Positions 7,406-12,518 of a stretch of 12,518 bases of DNA are shown here, one piece after another. The stretch comes from an uncultured Mucispirillum sp. GTDB taxonomy: Bacteria > Chrysiogenota > Deferribacteres > Deferribacterales > Mucispirillaceae. The stretch is from assembly GCA_945947845.1 (NCBI GenBank), contig CAMEZN010000013.1, forward strand, positions 1 through 12,518. The letters run 5' to 3'. Below the pieces are notes generated by a model, which worked only from the letters and a program-made list of their open reading frames with translations, was not told the DNA's origin and made no database searches. Position 1 is the first letter of the stretch. Each line of letters starts with the position of its first letter. Made by a program: the position numbers and the translations under genes.

Positions 7406-8470
7406 TTATAATTCATTACATTGTCCAGTAATAAATGAATCAGAAACATATTTGCACATATTTTTTAGCAGTGGCTTATATATTTCCATTAATTGTTTAT
7501 ATGCTTTATTATCAAAAATAAATACATAATCACCATTAAATTCAGCGCGGATAGGTATAGTGTTAACAAAATATTTAAATGTATTAATCTGTTGTTTCAA
7601 CTCATTTTTATAAGCCGTATCAATTTGTTCTAGTAAAAAAATACTATAATATAGATATTCTAAATATATTTCATAATATATACTGCTGTTCGGGTTTTTG
7701 TTAATAATGAAGTTATTATAATAATGAAAAAGTTGTTCAGCAACAGTATCTGTATTAAGATATACCATATCATTAATGCTGTAAAATATTTCATCTAAAT
7801 AATTATCGCTTAATAATCCTTTATTTATAAAGTTTTCTTTACTATTAACTTTATTTATTATTTTTATATACTGCGGATTATCTGGTTTTATTATTGATGC
7901 TTCCTTTTTTTGGGCTTCTATTTTTGCTTGTTTTTCAGCTTCTTCTTTTTCTTTTTCGGCTTTCTGTTTTTCTTTATTTCTTTTATCTATAATGCTTTGA
8001 GGTGCTTGCCAAGTAGTATATCCCTTATGAAAAGCATCATTCATAATCATATCAGTAACATAATCTACAATTTCATTCCATTCATTTATATTTTTATCAT
8101 TGTTTAATTTAAAATATGCTTGGTTATTTTGTATGATAACAGGAAGTTGATTTATGTGATATGTAAATCCATAAATTTCATTATCATAAATATACTGGAA
8201 TGACTTGTTTAATTTTTGTAACGACATTATTAATAAAGAAACATTATTAACAGAAACAAGTCCAGAGTTTGTTTTACTTGATTTAAACGATTTTTTTACA
8301 ATATCAAATATTTTATCTTCATTACTATTAATATGCTTGTTTGCATTTTGCAAAGCATTATTTACATATTTATTCCAAGTATTAGAATTTGGTAAATATA
8401 CTTGAGAGTATGCATTATATGGTAAATATAATAAAAATAATAAGAAAATATTTAAAAGATATTTTGTCAT
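7406..8470 (-). CDS. Secreted protein of unknown function with central charged coiled coil
   Basis: I do not recognise a family. 354 aa. The N-terminus MTKYLLNIFLLFLLYLPYNA is a signal peptide with likely cleavage near AYS (20-22), so the protein should be exported. Residues about 160-191 are a lysine/glutamate/alanine stretch (KEKQKAEKEKEEAEKQAKIE region) forming a highly charged helix or coiled-coil linker between two globular halves. The first half (23-158) is Asn/Lys-rich with a WNEIVDYVTDMIMNDAFHKG helix; the second (195-354) is rich in Tyr, Ile and Asn. Two cysteines near the C-terminus (339, 351) could form a disulfide. The start shares bases with the stop of the upstream lipoprotein gene (TAATG) and has only a weak ribosome site, implying coupled translation. 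Last gene of a three-gene operon of envelope proteins. Confidence 0.8.
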   Translation of the reverse strand: MTKYLLNIFLLFLLYLPYNAYSQVYLPNSNTWNKYVNNALQNANKHINSNEDKIFDIVKKSFKSSKTNSGLVSVNNVSLLIMSLQKLNKSFQYIYDNEIYGFTYHINQLPVIIQNNQAYFKLNNDKNINEWNEIVDYVTDMIMNDAFHKGYTTWQAPQSIIDKRNKEKQKAEKEKEEAEKQAKIEAQKKEASIIKPDNPQYIKIINKVNSKENFINKGLLSDNYLDEIFYSINDMVYLNTDTVAEQLFHYYNNFIINKNPNSSIYYEIYLEYLYYSIFLLEQIDTAYKNELKQQINTFKYFVNTIPIRAEFNGDYVFIFDNKAYKQLMEIYKPLLKNMCKYVSDSFITGQCNEL

Positions 8471-8823
8471 TATCTTAATCCATAAACTTCAACATAAAAC
8501 TGTCCTTTTTCTGCTTTTTCTACAGTATATGTAATTGGATATTGCTGTTGATTGTTTTCATATTTTATATTTAAGTTAGCTTTGCAAGAGTGTGAACCTG
8601 TATCTTTGTTTGTTTCTGCAGTTCTAATTGTATCAATATCTAATTTTAATTTTTTAGTATCAACTTGTTTTCCTAAGACATTTAATTGTCTTTGCAGCTC
8701 ACTTGATGATAAATCAATGACTGTTTTTATAACTTCACTGTTATCACAACCTGGTGCCATTTTATTGCAGCCAGATATTATTATAATAGTAGTTAATAAT
8801 GATAGTATAAGTATTTTTTTCAT
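8470..8823 (-). CDS. Small putative lipoprotein
   Basis: 117 aa. The N-terminus has Lys2-Lys3, a hydrophobic core and the lipobox ISGC with Cys19, so signal peptidase II processing and a lipid anchor are predicted. The mature part is about 99 aa and includes Cys26 and Cys80, which could pair in a disulfide; the C-terminal half (residues 78-115, CKANLNIKYEN then a beta-strand pattern ending GQFYVEVYGL) looks like a small beta-rich domain. It has the feel of small lipoproteins found in many Gram-negative genomes with a YTV...FYVEVYGL ending, but I cannot name a family. AAAGGAG precedes the start by 9 nt. The upstream membrane-protein gene ends 18 nt before, and the downstream secreted-protein gene overlaps its stop. 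Confidence 0.82.
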   Translation of the reverse strand: MKKILILSLLTTIIIISGCNKMAPGCDNSEVIKTVIDLSSSELQRQLNVLGKQVDTKKLKLDIDTIRTAETNKDTGSHSCKANLNIKYENNQQQYPITYTVEKAEKGQFYVEVYGLR

Positions 8824-8841
8824 ATTAAATGACTCCTTTTT

Positions 8842-9237
8842 TTAGTTTTCAAATGCACTTTCAGGTAATGACCAGTTTTGCTTTGCCATATTAATTTTAT
8901 AATCTTCTTTATCAATTATTTTATATCCAAGTTTAATATAATTTAATGCAGTCATTTTATTTCCCTTAATTCCTAAGAATATATTAAGCCCAAACATGCC
9001 AAATTGAACTATATACATTAAAAATTCCAGTGCGGAATAATAGTAAAATTCTGTAAATACTGTAAGAGTAATATTAATAGCTTCTAGTATAAGCATAATT
9101 ACCCCCAATAAATATAATTTTCTAAGAAATAATGGTATACCAAAAAAAGATGAAAATAAGAATAGTATCCAGCTGAAACCTGCTTTTACTGTTGCAGTTT
9201 CACCTGTTATACTGTTTTTGAATGTTATTTTATTCAT
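8842..9237 (-). CDS. Small multi-pass membrane protein, DUF2628-like
   Basis: 131 aa, first gene of the operon. The N-terminus KITFKNSITGETATVKAGFS is soluble and short, then GFSWILFLFSSFFGIPLFLR (20-39) forms a membrane hairpin, followed by helices at about 41-61 and 70-92. LGIKGNKMTALNYIKLGYKI after the last helix resembles the pattern (valine-Gly-Phe-Ser-Trp entry, then an N/K...LxxGYK exit) of DUF2628 and related small inner-membrane proteins; this is recognition by eye and not certain. Function unknown. The start has GGAGGT (9243-9248) 5 nt upstream; an ATG at 9242 is followed at once by a stop and can be dismissed. Its promoter contains a C9 tract, so expression of this and the two following genes may switch on and off. 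Confidence 0.8.
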   Translation of the reverse strand: MNKITFKNSITGETATVKAGFSWILFLFSSFFGIPLFLRKLYLLGVIMLILEAINITLTVFTEFYYYSALEFLMYIVQFGMFGLNIFLGIKGNKMTALNYIKLGYKIIDKEDYKINMAKQNWSLPESAFEN

Positions 9238-9262
9238 AACATACCTCCAAAAAATTTTGTTT

Positions 9263-9289
9263 ATTATATCATGGGGGGGGGATTGTCAA
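9263..9289 (-). promoter_or_regulatory. Putative phase-variable promoter with C9 tract in the -35/-10 spacer
   Basis: On the - strand a perfect -35 TTGACA (9284-9289) and a perfect -10 TATAAT (9263-9268) are separated by 15 bp: AT, nine C, ATGA. The C9 run (G9 on the + strand, 9273-9281) is out of character for such AT-rich DNA. Spacing of 15 bp is too short for good sigma-70 activity; gain of one or two C would give 16 or the optimal 17 bp. Start of transcription would be near 9256, with GGAGGT of the first gene close behind. Slippage in such tracts is known to tune spacer length in Neisseria promoters; its occurrence here is inferred. Confidence 0.8.
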
Positions 9290-9530
9290 GTTATTTTTTC
9301 TATTTTTTTAAAATTTATATAATATATTGATATATAATACTTTTTATTAATAAATATACCGCTTGTATATAAAATAAATTATAAATAAATTGACAAAAAC
9401 AAAAACAGATATAAAACCAAATAATGAATAGATAAAAAACACTTGAAAAAAAATATACTAGCATATATAAATAAAGTTTAGAATATATAATAAAAATAAG
9501 AGTGTTAGACTCTTTTTTATGTTTTTTATG
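9290..9530. other. AT-rich divergent intergenic region
   Basis: This stretch, between the - strand operon promoter and the glyS promoter, is almost pure A/T and holds no convincing gene. A reading frame for 78 residues on the - strand (9315-9551) lacks a ribosome site and encodes only low-complexity Ile/Phe/Tyr, so it is not called. A possible + strand promoter is TTGAAA (9443-9448), 17 bp, TATAAA (9466-9471), which would read into the small terminator-like hairpin at 9498-9518, giving only a very short RNA. No other structure seen. Confidence 0.5.
9498..9518 (+). terminator. Small terminator-like hairpin upstream of glyS
   Basis: AAGAGT (9498-9503), loop GTTAG, ACTCTT (9509-9514) followed by further T residues to 9518. 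The stem is only 6 bp, with two A-T pairs at the base, but the T tract is good. No + strand gene lies upstream, so it would end a short leader-like RNA or shield glyS from read-through. On the other strand the stem is followed by ATTTTTATT, so it may work both ways. Confidence 0.45.
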
Positions 9531-9539
9531 TGATATAAT
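9531..9539 (+). promoter_or_regulatory. Extended -10 promoter element of glyS
   Basis: TGATATAAT at 9531-9539 is a consensus extended -10 (TGnTATAAT). The -35 position 17 bp upstream (TCTTTT, 9511-9516) is poor, which extended -10 promoters tolerate. Transcription would begin near 9546, giving a leader of about 45 nt before the glyS ATG at 9593. No T-box or other tRNA-sensing leader fits in so short a space. Confidence 0.6.
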
Positions 9540-9592
9540 GCACATAGTCATTAATATTAAAATATTAAAAAATATATAACGAGGATTAATTT

Positions 9593-11662
9593 ATGCCTTC
9601 ATATTTACTAGAAATAGGCTGCGAAGAAATACCAGCAGCATTTATTCCAACATCTGCAAAATATCTGCTTGATGAGTGGACAAAAAGGCTTTCAGCTTTA
9701 AACTTATCATTTTCATCAATAGAGTCTGGCGGCACTCCACGGAGACTTTATGTAAATATAGAAGGTCTGCCTGTTTCTCAGGCTGATAAAACTGAAATAA
9801 TTATGGGTCCACCTGCTGCTATTGCCTTTAACAGTGATGGTTCTTTGACAGAAGCTGCTAAAAAGTTTGCTTTATCTAAGGGAATAGAAGAATCTACCCT
9901 AAAAAAAGTAACTACCCAAAAAGGCGATTATTTACAGGGTGAGAAAAAAACAGGTGGAGCACAAACTGCTGATTTACTTCTTAAAACTGCACCTGAAATA
10001 ATAAAAAGCATACCATTTCCAAAATCTATGAAATGGGGTGATAATGATTTTAGGTTTGTTCGTCCTATTCACTGGTTTTTATCTGTATATGATGAAAAGG
10101 CACTTGTTTTTGAGACTGATGGTATTACTGCATCAAATATTACATATGGACACAGGTTTTTAGCACCAGATAAAATAGAAGTAAAAAATGCAGCAGAATA
10201 TAAAGAAAAACTTGAAAAAGCTTATGTTTATGTAGATACAGCTGCAAGAAGGGAGATTATTCTTTCTCAAATAAAAGATATAGAAGCAAAAGAAAATATT
10301 ACTGTTCAAACTGATGAAGGTCTTTTAAACACTGTATCTGATTTAGTGGAATACCCTTATGCAATTCTTGGTTCTTTTGAAGAATCTTTTTTAACTCTGC
10401 CAGAAGAAGTGCTTATTACTTCTATGAAAATACATCAAAAATATTTTCCAGTTAGAGCAGGTGATGGCAGACTGCTTAATAAATTTATAGGTATTGCAAA
10501 TATTAAATCCCCTAATGGAGACAGCACCATAAGGCAGGGTTATGAAAGAGTGCTTCGTGCAAGGCTTAATGATGCTTTATTCTTTTTTAATAATGATAAA
10601 AAAGTTAAGCTGGAAGAAAGAGCAGAACAGCTTAAAAAAGTTGTTTACCAAGAAAAGCTTGGCACAAGTTATGAAAAAATGGAAAGGTTTAGGGCTATTG
10701 CTGTATATTTGGCAGAAAAACTATGCAGCGATAAAAAAGAAAGTGTAGAAAAAACAGCATATCTCTGCAAAGCTGACCTTTTAAGTGAAATGGTGTATGA
10801 ATTTCCAGAACTTCAAGGAGTAATGGGTTATTATTATGCTAAAAATGAAGGGTTAGATGATGATATCGCCCGCGGTATTATGGAACACTATCTGCCTAAA
10901 TTTGCTGGTGATATTTTACCAGAAACAGAAGAGGGCAGGCTTACTTCTATTGCTGATAAGATAGATACTATCTCAGGAGTTTTTGCTGCTGGTATGAAAC
11001 CAACAGGTAATTTAGACCCTTATGGGCTTAGAAGAAGTGCCATTGGTATTATTGCCATTATTGAGCAGGCTGGATACAGAATAGAATTAAAAGATATAAT
11101 AAATATTACTCTTGATAAATTAAGCACTCGCCTTGCTTTTGATAAAGAAACAGTAATGAAAGAAATATTATCATTTATCAATTTAAGATATAAACAGATA
11201 CTAGTATCAAAAGAGATTGTAGCCCCAGATGTATTTGATGCAGTTTGTGATAAATCAAGCGATATATTAAAAACATTAAATCTTGCAAAAGTATTAACTA
11301 ATGCAAGAGCCACAGATGATTTCCAGACTATTGCTCAGGCATTTAAGCGGATTAATAATATATTAAAGAAAAATAACTGGGAAAAAGAAGAATTTTCTGA
11401 TGAGCTTTTACAAACTGATGAAGAAAAAGCTCTCGGAAGCCTTATAAGAAGCCAGAATATGCAGGCACTTTTAGATGAAGAAAAAAACTATGCAACACTT
11501 GATGAGCTTATGAAGTTTGCACCTGCTGTTGACAGTTTTTTTGAAAAAGTAATGGTTATGGCAGAAGATGTAAAAATAAGGGAAAACAGGCTTGGTTTAA
11601 TAGCATGTCTTAGAAAAGTATTTTTAATTATTGGTGATTTAGGAGCGATAGCTGCTAAATAA
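9593..11662 (+). CDS. glyS: Glycyl-tRNA synthetase beta subunit
   Basis: Beta chain of the alpha2beta2 glycyl-tRNA synthetase, which handles tRNA recognition while the alpha chain (GlyQ) forms glycyl-adenylate. 689 aa, the length of the E. coli protein. The N-terminus MPSYLLEIGCEEIPA is the family signature; further landmarks are TPRRLYV (48-54), KSMKWGD...FRFVRPIHW (144-161), YGHRFL (185-190), RVLRARLNDALFFFNNDKK (319-337), KADLLSEMVYEFPELQGVMG (393-412, HD-like domain), LDPYGLRRSAIGI (474-486), and the C-terminal helical anticodon-binding region closing with ENRLGLIACLRKVF. The start has GAGGA (9581-9585) with 7-nt spacing. The alpha gene glyQ, normally immediately upstream, is absent: the preceding genes are divergent and unrelated, so glyQ must lie elsewhere. 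The downstream GAF gene follows after 33 nt with no terminator. Confidence 0.97.
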   Translation: MPSYLLEIGCEEIPAAFIPTSAKYLLDEWTKRLSALNLSFSSIESGGTPRRLYVNIEGLPVSQADKTEIIMGPPAAIAFNSDGSLTEAAKKFALSKGIEESTLKKVTTQKGDYLQGEKKTGGAQTADLLLKTAPEIIKSIPFPKSMKWGDNDFRFVRPIHWFLSVYDEKALVFETDGITASNITYGHRFLAPDKIEVKNAAEYKEKLEKAYVYVDTAARREIILSQIKDIEAKENITVQTDEGLLNTVSDLVEYPYAILGSFEESFLTLPEEVLITSMKIHQKYFPVRAGDGRLLNKFIGIANIKSPNGDSTIRQGYERVLRARLNDALFFFNNDKKVKLEERAEQLKKVVYQEKLGTSYEKMERFRAIAVYLAEKLCSDKKESVEKTAYLCKADLLSEMVYEFPELQGVMGYYYAKNEGLDDDIARGIMEHYLPKFAGDILPETEEGRLTSIADKIDTISGVFAAGMKPTGNLDPYGLRRSAIGIIAIIEQAGYRIELKDIINITLDKLSTRLAFDKETVMKEILSFINLRYKQILVSKEIVAPDVFDAVCDKSSDILKTLNLAKVLTNARATDDFQTIAQAFKRINNILKKNNWEKEEFSDELLQTDEEKALGSLIRSQNMQALLDEEKNYATLDELMKFAPAVDSFFEKVMVMAEDVKIRENRLGLIACLRKVFLIIGDLGAIAAK

Positions 11663-11695
11663 TAAGTTTTAGCCTTAAAATGTTTGAGGTGAAGT

Positions 11696-12518
11696 ATGAA
11701 ACTGATAGATATTATTAACAAACGTTGTAATTGTAAAGTAACTCAGGTAATAGTCAAAAGCCCTATGGGTGAAAGAATTGCATACAGAGATATTCCTGTG
11801 GATAATTGTAATGAGTATAATCTTCATCTTATCACAGGTAATGTGGAGTTAGATATAAAATATTCATCAGATACAGAATTATCTGATGAGGCTGTCAGTT
11901 TACTTACAGATTTGATTGATGTATATGTGGAAAACAGAGCCACATGGGAAATAACTGAAAATGTTTCAAAAAGTCCAGATATATATGCTGGAAGAGCTAC
12001 TCTTGATGAGATGGTGAAAGTTGCAACAAATGCACTTGTATATTCTGGTCTTTTTGATAAAGCTGCTGTAATGTTTTTCAATGAAAAACTTATGGAACTT
12101 CGTGGTATATATATGACAAGCATACCGCCTTACAGCGATGAGCAGGTAAAAGCTTTCAGGAATAAGCGAGTGCCTGTTAAAAAATCTATTATTAAACAGT
12201 TACAGGAGTATAATAAGCACCCAGATGATATAGAAAAACATTTGGAGTTAGAAGATAAAATTTTTCGTTCCATAGATAATATTAAATTAACTAATCCGCT
12301 TATTATTGTCCCAATGATGACTGGAAATAAGATATACGGTATATTAATAACATATTCTAACAGTAAATATACTGATACACATGTATATACAACTCGCTCA
12401 ACAGCAAGGCTTTTAAATACAATGATGATGGCAGTAATTTCTAACCAGAAATATGAGTATACCACATCATTTTATAAAGAAATAGAATCTGAGATGCGCA
12501 GTAAGCAAAGTCTTGTTA
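11696..12518 (+). CDS. GAF-domain sensory protein, 3' truncated (possible histidine kinase)
   Basis: The reading frame is open from ATG 11696 to the window edge (274 residues seen). GAGGTGA at 11686-11692 is a good ribosome site. No signal peptide or membrane helix, so it is cytoplasmic as far as seen. Residues about 101-250 read as a GAF domain: TLDEMVKVATNALVYSGLFD (helix), KAAVMFFNEKLMELRGIYM (strands), then NPLIIVPMMTGNKIYGILIT (200-219) and a closing helix. The first 95 residues, with CNC at 11-13 and a strand-helix pattern ending SLLTDLIDVYVENRATWEIT, may be a degenerate half GAF. From about 256 a charged helix (FYKEIESEMRSKQSLV) begins, of the sort that leads into a kinase dimerisation domain, so a sensor histidine kinase is a reasonable guess, but no catalytic domain is in view. 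Probably co-transcribed with glyS. Confidence 0.8.
   Translation, partial: MKLIDIINKRCNCKVTQVIVKSPMGERIAYRDIPVDNCNEYNLHLITGNVELDIKYSSDTELSDEAVSLLTDLIDVYVENRATWEITENVSKSPDIYAGRATLDEMVKVATNALVYSGLFDKAAVMFFNEKLMELRGIYMTSIPPYSDEQVKAFRNKRVPVKKSIIKQLQEYNKHPDDIEKHLELEDKIFRSIDNIKLTNPLIIVPMMTGNKIYGILITYSNSKYTDTHVYTTRSTARLLNTMMMAVISNQKYEYTTSFYKEIESEMRSKQSLV

Noticed and set aside
7910..8107. Phe/Ser-rich + strand open frame opposite the secreted protein gene
   Set aside because: It is the antisense of the Lys/Glu-rich coiled-coil region, with no ribosome site and a low-complexity product.
9315..9551. 78-residue open frame on the - strand between the two divergent operons
   Set aside because: No ribosome binding site, composition is low-complexity Ile/Phe/Tyr as expected from random A/T DNA, and it overlaps the glyS promoter.
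1..12518. tRNA genes, CRISPR arrays, insertion sequences or prophage parts
   Set aside because: No cloverleaf-like sequence, no regularly spaced repeats, no transposase or integrase motifs were found by eye on either strand.

Overview
The window is strongly AT-rich and gene-dense and reads as a bacterial chromosome segment. The organism is probably a diderm: PstS has an ordinary signal peptide rather than a lipobox, whereas PstS of Gram-positive bacteria is usually a lipoprotein, and a separate small protein does carry a lipobox. AT-rich codon usage, tetrameric-type glycyl-tRNA synthetase (GlyS beta chain), an arginine-tipped EF-P and a full Pst/PhoBR set would fit a low-GC lineage such as Deferribacterota (for example a Mucispirillum relative). 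That placement is an inference from style, not a match I could verify.

Positions 1-6527 (+ strand) are a phosphate-starvation cluster in the order pstC (5' end cut off by the window), pstA, pstB, phoU, phoB, phoR, pstS. The genes from pstC to phoR are tightly packed with overlaps. They encode the two permease subunits and ATPase of the high-affinity phosphate ABC transporter, the negative regulator PhoU, and the PhoB/PhoR two-component system. The phosphate-binding protein gene pstS sits last, behind its own PhoB-type direct repeats (TTTACA, 11-nt phase) and a UUCG-capped 5'-UTR hairpin, and ends in a clear intrinsic terminator. PstS should therefore be made in excess over the membrane parts when phosphate is scarce.

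Positions 6625-7288 (- strand) hold efp (elongation factor P) as a single-gene unit, with a well-formed promoter and a perfect-palindrome terminator. EF-P has Arg, not Lys, at the tip of domain I.

Positions 7338-9289 (- strand) hold an unrecognised three-gene operon: a small multi-pass membrane protein resembling DUF2628, a small lipoprotein, and a secreted protein with a charged coiled-coil segment. Its promoter has perfect -35 (TTGACA) and -10 (TATAAT) hexamers separated by only 15 bp, and nine of those are an uninterrupted C tract. This is the classic architecture of a phase-variable promoter and is the most interesting signal in the window.

Positions 9238-9592 are a 355-bp AT-rich divergent intergenic region holding that promoter, a small terminator-like hairpin and an extended -10 promoter for glyS. 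Positions 9593-12518 (+ strand) are glyS (no glyQ beside it), then a GAF-domain protein that runs off the window and may be the sensor part of a histidine kinase. I saw no tRNA, rRNA, CRISPR array or insertion sequence.
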